Assembly (NCBI GenBank): GCA_900768045.1
Contig: CAAGBL010000008.1
Location: 1 to 29,311, forward strand
From: an uncultured Alistipes sp.
GTDB lineage: Bacteria; Bacteroidota; Bacteroidia; Bacteroidales; Rikenellaceae
Direction of reading: 5' to 3'
Length of the DNA stretch: 29,311 nucleotides
The notes beneath the pieces were generated by a model. It did no database searches. It was not told where the DNA came from and worked only from the letters and a program-made list of their open reading frames with translations. Shown piece after piece: positions 14,043 to 22,724 of this stretch. Within the stretch, counting starts at the first letter, position 1; each line of letters starts with the position of its first letter. The position numbers and the translations under genes are program-made.

Positions 14043-14216
14043 CCTTTTACACCGATTGTCTAATTATTAGACACTTTGCCGATATGGCTAAAATCGTAAA
14101 ATGTTGATTATCAGCATTTGGCATACTTTGGCATAGGTTTGGCACAGATTAGGGCAAAACACAAAAACAGTATGAAAAAGCTACTAACAATAGTTGCAGT
14201 GTCTAATTTTTTGACA
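14035..14216. promoter_or_regulatory. Three TGTC-N9-(G/T)ACA sites, likely NtrC-type enhancer sites
   Basis: Site A is TGTCCAAACCTTTTACA (14035-14051, degenerate right half). Site B is TGTCTAATTATTAGACA (14057-14073, a perfect palindrome of 8-bp arms). Site C is TGTCTAATTTTTTGACA (14200-14216), inside the signal-peptide codons of the TolC-like gene. A and B are 22 bp centre to centre, two helical turns, as in tandem NtrC-type sites. B lies about 65 bp upstream of the -24 box of the sigma-54 promoter. The regulator encoded next door is the obvious candidate ligand. Confidence 0.65.
14129..14144 (+). promoter_or_regulatory. Sigma-54 promoter of the export operon
   Basis: TGGCATAGGTTTGGCA fits the sigma-54 consensus TGGCAYRNNNNTTGCA at 15 of 16 positions, with the -24 GG at 14130-14131 and the -12 GC at 14142-14143. 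Transcription would start near 14155, 17 bp before the ATG at 14172. A sigma-54 activator gene lies immediately divergent. Confidence 0.75.
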
Positions 14217-15506
14217 CTTGTTTGTATAACAAACATTTCGGCACAGACGCTAACCCTTGATGAGTGTATGCGCTATGCCGTCGAGAATTCCGTGGCGGTG
14301 GGTAAACAAAACCTTGCACTCGATGACAGCAAAATCAATCACGCCGAGGCAGTTGCCTCACTCTTCCCCTCGATAAACGGTTCGGTGGGTGGTGCTGTGA
14401 ACTTTGGTCGTGGTATCGACCCCGCAACAAACGCCTACACCAATGTAACCACATTTAGTAACTCCTACGGCATCAGTGGCTCGATGACCCTCTTTGACGG
14501 TTTGCAGAGCATCAACACCGTGCGTGCTACAAAGGTGGCTCGCCAGATGGGCGCTGTAGAGGCAGAGATTGCACGTGACGAAGTGGCAATGCAGACCCTC
14601 TCGGCATATATGGATGTGGTCTACTACACCGAGGCGGTGAAGATTGCTCGTGAGCATCTTGAGGCATCACGCCGAACACTGGAACTGGTACGCCGCCAGG
14701 AGAGCCTTGGCACAAAGAGCGCAGCCGATGTGGCGGAGATAGAGTCGCAGGAGGCAAACTACGACTACCTGCTCACTACCGAGGAAAACAACCTCGCCCT
14801 TGCCTATATCAAATTGCGTGAGGTGATGAACTACCCGCAGGGTGAGCAGCTGGCAATAGAGACCAATATCAATTTGGAGGCTCTGCCAAGTGCCGCTTCG
14901 GAGCAGGCATTGTTGGATTATGCATTGGCGAACAACCCTCGCATTGCAGCGAGCCGCTTTGCTACCGAGCAGAGCCGCCTAAACCTCGCAAAGGCGAAGG
15001 GTGCTTACTCGCCATCACTCTACCTATATGGCGGATACAACACCTCGTACTATATCGACTTCGATAACAAGGCTGCATACGACCCATTCGGCACGCAGTT
15101 CCGCAACAACCGAGGTGGATATGTTCAGGTGGCTCTCTCGATTCCTATCTTCAACGGTCTTTCGGCTCGCTCCTCGAAGCGTAGAGCAGCTAATGCCTAC
15201 CGCTCGGCACAGTTGGAGGAGATAGCCGTGCAGCGTGCTGTGGAGAGTGAGGTGAGTCAGGCGTGGCAGGAGATGCAGGGCTTCGGCAAGCAGTATGTGC
15301 AGGGCGAAAAGAAGGTATCGGCAGCACAGCTTGTCTACGATGGTGCAGAGCGTAAATTCGAGAATGGCCTAATCTCTGCCCTCGACCTACAAACCGCAGC
15401 CAACACCCTTCTACAGGCCAAGTCGGACAAGCTTCGTGCCCGCCTGCAATATATCATCAAGACCCGAATGGTCGATTATTACAACGGACAACCCTTAATC
15501 AGATAA
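14172..15506 (+). CDS. TolC-like outer membrane efflux protein (444 aa)
   Basis: Outer membrane channel of a tripartite exporter. ATG 14172 gives a classic signal peptide (MKKLLTIVAVSNFLTLV…NISAQ); the frame extends upstream to a TTG at 14118, but that would place the start before the sigma-54 transcription start, so I reject it. Two OEP repeats follow. The first begins TLTLDECMRYAVENSV and includes FNFGRGIDP-like beta segments and GLQSINTVRATKVARQ helices; the second runs from residue about 235 to the end (ALANNPRIAASRFATEQSRLN … FENGLISALDLQTAANTLLQAK). Length fits the family. It is the first gene of the export operon, 18 bp before the HlyD-like gene, and probably transcribed by RNA polymerase with sigma-54. 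Confidence 0.94.
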   Translation: MKKLLTIVAVSNFLTLVCITNISAQTLTLDECMRYAVENSVAVGKQNLALDDSKINHAEAVASLFPSINGSVGGAVNFGRGIDPATNAYTNVTTFSNSYGISGSMTLFDGLQSINTVRATKVARQMGAVEAEIARDEVAMQTLSAYMDVVYYTEAVKIAREHLEASRRTLELVRRQESLGTKSAADVAEIESQEANYDYLLTTEENNLALAYIKLREVMNYPQGEQLAIETNINLEALPSAASEQALLDYALANNPRIAASRFATEQSRLNLAKAKGAYSPSLYLYGGYNTSYYIDFDNKAAYDPFGTQFRNNRGGYVQVALSIPIFNGLSARSSKRRAANAYRSAQLEEIAVQRAVESEVSQAWQEMQGFGKQYVQGEKKVSAAQLVYDGAERKFENGLISALDLQTAANTLLQAKSDKLRARLQYIIKTRMVDYYNGQPLIR

Positions 15507-15524
15507 CAAATAAAAAATCATATT

Positions 15525-16787
15525 ATGGATATCAAACTTGAAAAGAAGAAGGGCTTAAAAGCAGTTTTTCAGAAGAAGAATCTGCCATACGCAGCAGTTG
15601 TGGTGCTGATTGGCTTTATCGGCTGGCTGGGATTTCGTGACAACTCATCGACCTTGCGTGTAGATGCACAGCTGCTGAATGTCGCCTCTGTCGAGCAGGG
15701 CGAGTTTAACGACTATGTACGCCTTACGGGCTCGGTGCAGCCGATGACAACCGTGCAGCTCTCACCGCTTGAGTCGGGTGTTGTGGAGCGCATCGTTGCC
15801 GAGGAGGGTACGCAGGTAAAGCGTGGCGATGTAATTTTAGAGATGTCGAACAACTCTCTTTCTATGCAGATTTTGCAGTCGGAGGCCGACCTTGCCGAGA
15901 AGCAGAATATCTTGCGTAACACAATGATTTCGATGGAGCAGGAGCGTCTGGCGTTGCGTCAGGAGAAGCTACAACTCGACTTGGAGGTGTCGAGATTAAA
16001 GCGTACATTTGAGCAAAATGAAAACCTCTACAACGACAAATTATTGGCTCGTGAGGAGTATCTACGCTCAAAAGAGGATTATGAACTCGCCGTTCGCAAG
16101 CGTGATTTGGTGCTTGAGCGTCAGCGTCAGGACTCACTCTATCGAACCTCGCAGGTTGAGCAGATGGAGGAGAGCCTCCGCTCGATGCAGCGCAATATGG
16201 AACTTATCCGCCAGCGTGTGGATAACCTCAAGGTTAAGGCTCCTATCGATGGCGAGGTGGGTATGTTGGATGCCGTTCTTGGTCAGTCGCTCCAGCAGGG
16301 TGCAAACATCGGTCAGGTGAACGACCTAACGACCTACAAGGTGCAGGCGCAGATTGACGAGCACTATATCGACCGCATCACTACGGGTCTTGTAGCATCG
16401 TTTGAGCGTCAGGGTGCGGAGTACGAGATGCAGCTCCGCAAGGTCTATCCCGAGGTTAGAAATGGTCAGTTCAAGGCAGACTTCCGTTTCAGCGGTGCTG
16501 CACCCGAGAATATCCGCAGCGGTCAGACCTACTACCTCAACTTGCAGTTGGGCGAGGCTGCCGAGGCAATCTTGATACCTCGTGGCTCGTTCTATCAGGC
16601 GACAGGCGGCAAGTGGATATATGTTCTTGACGCTACGGGCGAGAAGGCCTACCGCCGAGAGATTCGCATCGGACGCCAGAATCCGCAGTATTATGAGGTT
16701 GTCGAGGGCTTGCAACCCGGCGAGAAGGTAATCGTTTCGAGCTACGACAACTTTGGAGACAACGAGGTATTGATATTAAACAGATAA
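15525..16787 (+). CDS. HlyD/MacA-like periplasmic adaptor protein (420 aa)
   Basis: Membrane-fusion protein linking inner-membrane permease to the TolC-like channel. A single N-terminal membrane helix at about residues 23-41 (YAAVVVLIGFIGWLGF) follows a lysine-rich cytosolic start. Next come a barrel-sandwich (lipoyl-like) half, YVRLTGSVQPMTTVQLSPLE … VKRGDVILEMSN (65-110), a long coiled coil (about 115-235, rich in Glu/Arg/Leu), the second lipoyl half LKVKAPIDGEVGMLDAVLGQ, and a beta-barrel plus C-terminal membrane-proximal domain ending GEKVIVSSYDNFGDN. The arrangement matches adaptors of MacAB-TolC-like systems. It is 18 bp downstream of the TolC-like gene and upstream of permease genes. 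Confidence 0.93.
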   Translation: MDIKLEKKKGLKAVFQKKNLPYAAVVVLIGFIGWLGFRDNSSTLRVDAQLLNVASVEQGEFNDYVRLTGSVQPMTTVQLSPLESGVVERIVAEEGTQVKRGDVILEMSNNSLSMQILQSEADLAEKQNILRNTMISMEQERLALRQEKLQLDLEVSRLKRTFEQNENLYNDKLLAREEYLRSKEDYELAVRKRDLVLERQRQDSLYRTSQVEQMEESLRSMQRNMELIRQRVDNLKVKAPIDGEVGMLDAVLGQSLQQGANIGQVNDLTTYKVQAQIDEHYIDRITTGLVASFERQGAEYEMQLRKVYPEVRNGQFKADFRFSGAAPENIRSGQTYYLNLQLGEAAEAILIPRGSFYQATGGKWIYVLDATGEKAYRREIRIGRQNPQYYEVVEGLQPGEKVIVSSYDNFGDNEVLILNR

Positions 16788-16827
16788 CTAATTAGTAATT
16801 AGCAATTAGTAATAGCTTAATTTAGTA

Positions 16828-16920
16828 TGTCATTCTGAACGAAGTGAAGAATCTCTCAGCGAGTAAGACCTTCAACCGCCTCGCAGACCTTGAGATCCTT
16901 CGCCAAGGCTCAGGATGACA
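16828..16920. repeat. REP-like 93-bp intergenic element, copy 1
   Basis: It begins TGTCATTCTGAACGAAGTGA and ends GGCTCAGGATGACA; the ends are imperfect inverted repeats. A second copy of identical length lies at 19402-19494, differing at a handful of positions. Such TGTCAT(T/C)CTGA… palindromic repeats are common between genes of Bacteroidota. Upstream, 16788-16827 is AT-rich with repeated AATTAGTAAT. Confidence 0.85.
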
Positions 16921-16949
16921 ACAAAAAGGAATAATAAATTTAAGGAACT

Positions 16950-19394
16950 ATGTATATTCGTAATTTTCTAACCCTACTACGCCGTTACACCACATCGTCG
17001 GTATTGAACATTGTGGGTATGGCAGTAGCCTTTGCAGCGGTATATCTTATCGCCGTGCAGGTAAAGTTTGACCTATCTTATAACAGAGTTATCGAGAACT
17101 CGGAGCGTATCTATCGTTTGGAGTACCCTTCGTGGTATCAAGATGGACATTGGGGAACAACTTGGAATCGCCAGACTCCCGACCTAATAACAGCTATGTG
17201 TCCAGAGGTAGAGGCTGCTGGCAGTATATACACTTGGGGTGGTTATCAATTCACAAATGATTACTCGATTAAGCGTAATGCGTCGATAGATAATTTCAAA
17301 TTGCAGGTAAGTAGAGCCGAGCCTGAAGGTATAGATGTGTTCCCATTTGAATGGGTTGCAGGAGATGTCACGCAGTTTAAGTGTGGCACAGCCAATATGA
17401 TACTAACTGAGTCGGCAGCAAAGCAATTTGACCTAAAAGTTGGCGATATTATATACATGGGGCGCGGTGCAGCACACCCTACGCCGCTAACCATCGTAGC
17501 TATATGCAAAGATTTCCCAGAGCCATCATCAATTGCCTACACCGATGGTTGGTTAGCCATGGACCCGCAGCAGTTGTGCGATATGACTAATTGGAACGAT
17601 ACGTACTATGTACGATTGGCAGAGGGTACTGACAGCCACGTAGCAGAGCAGAAGATGCGTGAAGGTATCGTTGATTTATTGCGCAAAGAGGGTGCTTCGG
17701 AAGATGATATTAACAGTAAGTTGAATAAGATTTCTCCTCGCCTAACGCCTATCAAGGATCTCTACTTTTGTAGTGATGCAGGTGCTGATGGTCCACACAA
17801 TGGCAATGTTACAACAACCTATACATTGATAGCAATTGGAGTGCTTATCTTGGTTATAGCCTTTATTAACTTTGTAAACTTCTTCTTCGCACTTATTCCG
17901 AGCCGCATCCGTGCTGTAAACAATTATAAAATCTTTGGTGCTCCAACTTGGAAGTTACGCCTCAACTTCCTCTTTGAAACCATAGGCTTGATTCTTATCT
18001 CGTTGTTCGGTGCTGCTATTATCGTAGTATTGTATGCAGACACTTCATTGGCTGACTACATATCAACTTCGGTGCATATTGCTAATAACTTGACGATTGT
18101 AGTAGCAATGTCGGTAGTTATACTACTATTTGGCTTATTAGTATCACTCTATCCAGCGTGGTATATCACAAAATTCTCCCCTGCATTTGTTATTAAGGGT
18201 AGTTTTGCATCGTCACGCTCTGGCCGCATACTGCGATATACACTTGTCGGCGTGCAGTATGTCATCTCTATCAGCCTTATTATCTGCGCGATATTCATAC
18301 GAGAACAACATCAATTTATGCTCAACAAGGATATGGGATTTGACCAGGCACAACTCCTCTCGGTAGATATTCCTTTGGCTGCATTAGCACCAACGCAGAC
18401 TGACCACAGCTCTCGAAAGTTAGACTATACTCGTCGTGATGCCTTTTCCGATAGGATTAAGCAACACCCAATGATTAGCGACATAGCCTTTGGCGATGGT
18501 GAGATAGTCGCAGAGAATAGAATGGGTTGGGGCCGTTCGCTTGATGGCAAGGAGGTAAATGTTCAAGTATACCCTGTATCGTGGAACTTCCTTGAGATGA
18601 TGGGTATTGAGGTTACTGAGGGACGCAACTTTACACCTACTGATGAGCTATGTGAGAATGGTGTAATCATCTTTAATGAGGAGGCTAAACGCCAATTTAA
18701 CGTAACACTTGAGAGTAAGATGATGGCTCATGTCTCTGGTACTAATGCCACAATTGCCGGCTTCTGCGAGAATTTCAACTATAAGCCTGCGCAATTTGCT
18801 GTTGAACCATTTGCCTTTATCGTCTATGGTATATACGGTTGGGCATTGCCTACAAAGGGTTATGTGCGCACAATGCCTGGCGCAGACATCGCAGAGGTAT
18901 GCCGATATATTCATAATACTATCATGGAGTTTGCTCCTAATGCGAATCCCGAATCATGTGAAGTTAAGTTATTTGATGAAGAGATGCAGAAAAACTATGT
19001 TAAAGAGGATAAACTCTCGACACTTGTTACCCTGTTCTCGTTCCTCTCGATAGTGATTTCGATTATCGGAGTCTTTGGCTTGGTGCTCTTCGAGACGCAG
19101 TATCGTCGCCGAGAGATTGGCATCCGACGAGTTCACGGAGCATCTGTTGGCGAGATACTCAGCCTCTTCAACCGTAAGTACCTCTACATTGTGGCTATCT
19201 GCTCGGCAGTGGCTATCCCCGTAAGCTACTACATCATAGACCAATGGATGCAGCAGTATGTCTATCGTACACCGATGTCGTGGTGGGTATATGCCTTGGC
19301 GGTGGGAGTTATCCTCGCTATCACGGTCGTAACTGTCACCCTACGCTCGTTTAAGGCTGCAACGGAGAATCCAACCGAGTCGATAATGAGATAG
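16950..19394 (+). CDS. ABC transporter permease, MacB/FtsX type (814 aa)
   Basis: Large permease with an N-terminal membrane helix (about residues 18-40, VLNIVGMAVAFAAVYLIAVQV) and a periplasmic MacB_PCD-like domain (about 45-280). The first FtsX block has helices near 290-315 (TLIAIGVLILVIAFINFVNFFFAL), 340-365, 385-405 and 428-448. A second periplasmic domain (about 455-680) and a last FtsX block (about 685-800, LVTLFSFLSIVISIIGVFGLVLF … YRRREIGIRRVHGAS) follow. This duplicated layout is typical of Bacteroidota ABC3 permeases of the MacB superfamily, which drive export by conformational motion rather than classic translocation. It depends on an ATPase encoded elsewhere in the operon (19538-20218). 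Substrate unknown. Confidence 0.92.
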   Translation: MYIRNFLTLLRRYTTSSVLNIVGMAVAFAAVYLIAVQVKFDLSYNRVIENSERIYRLEYPSWYQDGHWGTTWNRQTPDLITAMCPEVEAAGSIYTWGGYQFTNDYSIKRNASIDNFKLQVSRAEPEGIDVFPFEWVAGDVTQFKCGTANMILTESAAKQFDLKVGDIIYMGRGAAHPTPLTIVAICKDFPEPSSIAYTDGWLAMDPQQLCDMTNWNDTYYVRLAEGTDSHVAEQKMREGIVDLLRKEGASEDDINSKLNKISPRLTPIKDLYFCSDAGADGPHNGNVTTTYTLIAIGVLILVIAFINFVNFFFALIPSRIRAVNNYKIFGAPTWKLRLNFLFETIGLILISLFGAAIIVVLYADTSLADYISTSVHIANNLTIVVAMSVVILLFGLLVSLYPAWYITKFSPAFVIKGSFASSRSGRILRYTLVGVQYVISISLIICAIFIREQHQFMLNKDMGFDQAQLLSVDIPLAALAPTQTDHSSRKLDYTRRDAFSDRIKQHPMISDIAFGDGEIVAENRMGWGRSLDGKEVNVQVYPVSWNFLEMMGIEVTEGRNFTPTDELCENGVIIFNEEAKRQFNVTLESKMMAHVSGTNATIAGFCENFNYKPAQFAVEPFAFIVYGIYGWALPTKGYVRTMPGADIAEVCRYIHNTIMEFAPNANPESCEVKLFDEEMQKNYVKEDKLSTLVTLFSFLSIVISIIGVFGLVLFETQYRRREIGIRRVHGASVGEILSLFNRKYLYIVAICSAVAIPVSYYIIDQWMQQYVYRTPMSWWVYALAVGVILAITVVTVTLRSFKAATENPTESIMR

Positions 19395-19401
19395 ACCACA
19401 A

Positions 19402-19494
19402 TGTCATTCTGAACGAAGTGAAGAATCTCTCGGCAAGCAAGAGTTTCAACCGCCGTGCAGACCTTGAGATCCTTCGCCAAGGCTCAGGATGACA
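19402..19494. repeat. REP-like 93-bp intergenic element, copy 2
   Basis: Same family and length as 16828-16920, starting TGTCATTCTGAACGAAGTGA and ending GGCTCAGGATGACA, here between a permease gene and the ATPase gene. Both copies lie in the same orientation. Confidence 0.85.
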
Positions 19495-19537
19495 AAATAA
19501 GAAAACAATTTACAAACAAAATAAAAATATTACAGCT

Positions 19538-20218
19538 ATGTTAAAAGTAGAAAATTTACAGAAGAGTTTTTTCACCGAGGAGATTGAGACTATCGCTCTT
19601 AACGGTGTATCGTTCGAGGTTAAGGAGGGCGAGTTTGTTGCCGTAATGGGACCTTCGGGTTGCGGTAAGTCTACGCTCCTCAACATCATGGGTCTTTTGG
19701 ACAACCCAACAGGCGGCTCATATAGCCTGCTCGGTCAAGAGGTGGGCGGACTCAAGGAGAAGGACCGCACCGCTTTCCGTAAGGGTAATATCGGCTTCGT
19801 GTTCCAGTCGTTCAACCTTATCGACGAGTTGTCGGTAGCCGAGAATGTCGAGTTGCCACTTATCTATATGGGCGTGAAGGCCTCGGAGCGTAAGGAGCGT
19901 GTGCAGAAGATGCTCGACCGTATGAATATCTCGCACCGTGCGGGCCACTTCCCACAGCAGCTCTCGGGAGGTCAGCAGCAGCGTGTGGCCATCGCCCGTG
20001 CTCTTGTGTCGAACCCCAAACTAATCCTTGCCGATGAGCCTACGGGTAACCTCGACTCGAAGAATGGTCAGGAGGTTATGACCCTCTTGCAGGAGCTTCA
20101 CAAGGAGGGCACGACCATCATTATGGTAACCCACTCGCAGCACGACGCCGCCTACGCAAGCAGAACTATATGCTTGTTTGACGGTAAGGTTGTGACTGAT
20201 GTAAAGAGTCATTTATAA
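19538..20218 (+). CDS. ABC transporter ATP-binding protein, LolD/MacB type (226 aa)
   Basis: Nucleotide-binding subunit of the exporter. Walker A GPSGCGKST (residues 38-46), Q-loop Gln90 in FVFQSFNLIDELSVAENV, signature LSGGQQQ (142-148), Walker B LILADEP with catalytic Glu167, D-loop NLDS (171-174) and switch His199 in VTHSQHDA are all present. Length and the NLIDELSVAENVELPL segment place it with LolD/MacB/FtsE-type ATPases that pair with FtsX-like permeases. It is the only ATPase among three permease genes here, so it probably serves more than one of them. It lies 143 bp after the first permease (REP element between) and 163 bp before the second. Confidence 0.96.
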   Translation: MLKVENLQKSFFTEEIETIALNGVSFEVKEGEFVAVMGPSGCGKSTLLNIMGLLDNPTGGSYSLLGQEVGGLKEKDRTAFRKGNIGFVFQSFNLIDELSVAENVELPLIYMGVKASERKERVQKMLDRMNISHRAGHFPQQLSGGQQQRVAIARALVSNPKLILADEPTGNLDSKNGQEVMTLLQELHKEGTTIIMVTHSQHDAAYASRTICLFDGKVVTDVKSHL

Positions 20219-20224
20219 GGAACT

Positions 20225-20357
20225 TAGTGAATTTAAGGAAATTAAGGAGTTTAGCGATTGTCACTATCTTCCCTAATCTCCCTAAATTCCCTAAACTCAC
20301 TATAAAAACAAACCATAAGCATTTCAGGCTTGGGTAGGTTTGACCGCCTCCCAAGCC
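20225..20357. repeat. Imperfect 25-bp palindrome and a second 8-bp hairpin in the ATPase-permease gap
   Basis: Bases 20225-20249 (TAGTGAATTTAAGGAA…) pair with 20278-20302 (…TTCCCTAAACTCACTA) with about four mismatches across 25 positions. A separate hairpin, GGCTTGGG (20327-20334) and CCCAAGCC (20350-20357), follows. Neither has a T tract, so they look like REP-type elements or mRNA-stabilising structures rather than terminators. Confidence 0.6.
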
Positions 20358-20381
20358 ACTAAGACAAAAAAATAGAAAGAT

Positions 20382-22715
20382 ATGAAGAACTTCAATTACT
20401 CATTGCGCTATTTGCTCAAAAATCGTGGCAATTCCATAACTCGACTTATATCGCTTGCGTTAGGTCTTGTTGTTTCGCTGCTAATCTGTTCGTATGTCGG
20501 CATAAATCTCTCGTATGGTCGATTCTTCCCCGACCGCGAGCGAGTGTATAAGATGTTTGAGAACTCGCCACAATTTGGTATCAGCGGAGCAATGTTGCAA
20601 CCTATGGCGCCGACACTTGCTGAAGCCATTCCGCAAATTGAGGTTGCCACGCACCATTTCGATCGCTTAATGCAGATTAAGGTGGGCGATATGCCGGTAG
20701 ATTATCGCTATTTGAATGTGGGTAGCGACTTCTTTAATGTCTTGGATTTCGGAGTTGTCAGTGGTGACCCTAAACGAATACTCTCTAATGAGGGATTGGC
20801 AAATAATGAGGTTATGATCTCCGAGCGTTTGGCAACGACGCTATTCGGTAATAGTGACCCGCTGGGTAAGATTCTTACAACAACATCTGGTAAGGAGTAT
20901 GTTGTTGGTGGAGTCTTCTGCACACCACCTGTAACCAACCCATTGGATGATTTTGATGTAGTGGATTATCTCCCTTTTGACCCTGCCACAGCAAATTGGA
21001 ATGGCGATGATAGCTACCCTACCTACATTAAGCTGCGCAAGGGTGCGACCATTGAGGAGGTAGAGCAAGAGGTTGCCAACTTCATTGCAAATAACGAAAT
21101 GTTGAAATTGATGGTCGATATGTGGAAAGCGGAGTTCTTCTTCGTTCCAATCGAGGATGCCTACTATGTCGATAATAATCTGCGTACAACACAAACCATA
21201 TATGGTATTTTGGCAGTGTTAGCCCTGCTTGTGGCTACGCTCAACTATGTGTTATTGACACTCTCTTCATTGGCACAGCGTAGTCGCACGGTAGCAATGT
21301 TGCGTTGCAATGGTGCAACTCGTTGGGATATCTTCCGTATGTTGCTCAGCGAGACGCTGATTATGATTGTTGTAGCCGTACTTTTGGCTCTATTCGTGCT
21401 GGCTTGCCTGCATCAGGAGATCTATCAATTGCTCGGTTATAACCTCTCTCAACTCTTTGCCGTTGAACGCATCTGGATACCAGCTACTGTATGTATCGTA
21501 TCGTTCTTAGTTGCAGGCTTGATTCCTGCGGCTCTCTACTCGCACGTCAAGATGAGTTATGCCTTTCGTCGTGGTTCGGATAATCGTACTTGGTGGAAAC
21601 GCACGCTGCTCTTTGTGCAGGTGGCTTGTACAACGGGAGTTACTTGCTTCCTACTTATTACCGCACAGCAGTCGGAGTATGTTATGAAGGCCGATTTGGG
21701 CTATGAGTACGACCGAGTAATTACGATGAACTATCCTGCTACGGCATCAGAGCGCTCTACGATGGTTGAGGAGCTAAAGCGACTACCATTTGTCGAGAGT
21801 GTGGGCCACTCTATGCAGTACCCTATATGGGGTTATTTCGGCAACCCTATCTTCGATGTGGAGAAGAAGGAGATTCTCTTCTCGTGCCGCTTTGAGTACT
21901 TTGACGAGGAGTACATCGAGACTATGGGTATGGAGATTGTCGCTGGTCGAAACTTCACAACACAGGATGCTCTTACCAAGACGCTCGTAAATGAGGAGTT
22001 TGTCCGCCAGCACGGTTGGACTCTCGACGAAGCAGTCGGCAAGCAATACTTCCAGAATGGCGGTTGGCGTGAGGTTACAGGCGTTATCCGCAACTTTACG
22101 CAGGCGGGAGGCTTTGTGATGCCACTCACCGTATATCGCACAGCGTGCATAGAAAAGAATGATAACGTGGAGATGCCCTTGCAACTCAGTATCCGTCTCA
22201 CAGAGTTATCGCCCGAGAATATCAAGGCACTTAATGATGTTATAGCACAAAATTATCACGCCAAGTGGGAGTATCAGTTGGTAACATACACCGACCGAGT
22301 GAAAGATCGCTTTGTAGCTCGTGAGGATATGCGCGATAATGTGCTTATCGTAAGCATTGTAACACTCATCATCTCCCTCATTGGACTTGTTGGTTACCTC
22401 GCAAGCGAGATGGCTCGCCGTCGCAAGGAGATTGCCATTCGCAAGGTAAACGGCGCAACAACCGTACAGGTATTGCGCTTGCTCAGCGCAAACTTCTCGT
22501 GGGTAGTACTGCCCGCAGTAGTTGTAGGTATCGTGGGCGCTGTATGGGGCGGTGAACGCTATATCTCGATGCTCGAAACTATGTGCGAGCCATTGGCTTG
22601 GTGGATTTTTGCCGTCGGAGCAGCTGTTGTGATTGCCATTGTATATGTGATACTTATCATCCGCACTTGGCGTACGGCCAATGCCAACCCGATTGATATG
22701 ATTAAGATTGAATAA
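20382..22715 (+). CDS. ABC transporter permease, MacB/FtsX type (777 aa)
   Basis: Second large permease with the same architecture as its neighbours: N-terminal membrane helix (about residues 20-40, LISLALGLVVSLLICSYVGI), periplasmic domain with MPVDYRYLNVGSDFFNVLDF, and a first FtsX block with helices near 265-290 (YGILAVLALLVATLNYVLLTL), 318-340 and 360-385. A helix near 405-425, a second periplasmic domain, and a terminal block starting about 655 (NVLIVSIVTLIISLIGLVGYLA) with MARRRKEIAIRKVNGATTVQ follow. The MARRRKEIAIRKVNGA segment is the coupling motif expected to contact the ATPase. It is 9 bp upstream of the serine hydrolase gene. Sequence is clearly diverged from the other two permeases, so not a recent duplicate. 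Confidence 0.92.
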   Translation: MKNFNYSLRYLLKNRGNSITRLISLALGLVVSLLICSYVGINLSYGRFFPDRERVYKMFENSPQFGISGAMLQPMAPTLAEAIPQIEVATHHFDRLMQIKVGDMPVDYRYLNVGSDFFNVLDFGVVSGDPKRILSNEGLANNEVMISERLATTLFGNSDPLGKILTTTSGKEYVVGGVFCTPPVTNPLDDFDVVDYLPFDPATANWNGDDSYPTYIKLRKGATIEEVEQEVANFIANNEMLKLMVDMWKAEFFFVPIEDAYYVDNNLRTTQTIYGILAVLALLVATLNYVLLTLSSLAQRSRTVAMLRCNGATRWDIFRMLLSETLIMIVVAVLLALFVLACLHQEIYQLLGYNLSQLFAVERIWIPATVCIVSFLVAGLIPAALYSHVKMSYAFRRGSDNRTWWKRTLLFVQVACTTGVTCFLLITAQQSEYVMKADLGYEYDRVITMNYPATASERSTMVEELKRLPFVESVGHSMQYPIWGYFGNPIFDVEKKEILFSCRFEYFDEEYIETMGMEIVAGRNFTTQDALTKTLVNEEFVRQHGWTLDEAVGKQYFQNGGWREVTGVIRNFTQAGGFVMPLTVYRTACIEKNDNVEMPLQLSIRLTELSPENIKALNDVIAQNYHAKWEYQLVTYTDRVKDRFVAREDMRDNVLIVSIVTLIISLIGLVGYLASEMARRRKEIAIRKVNGATTVQVLRLLSANFSWVVLPAVVVGIVGAVWGGERYISMLETMCEPLAWWIFAVGAAVVIAIVYVILIIRTWRTANANPIDMIKIE

Positions 22716-22724
22716 GGCGGGAGT

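Noticed and set aside
14118..14171. Upstream extension of the TolC-like gene to a TTG
   Set aside because: It would place the start within the sigma-54 promoter and before the transcription start; ATG 14172 begins a standard signal peptide.
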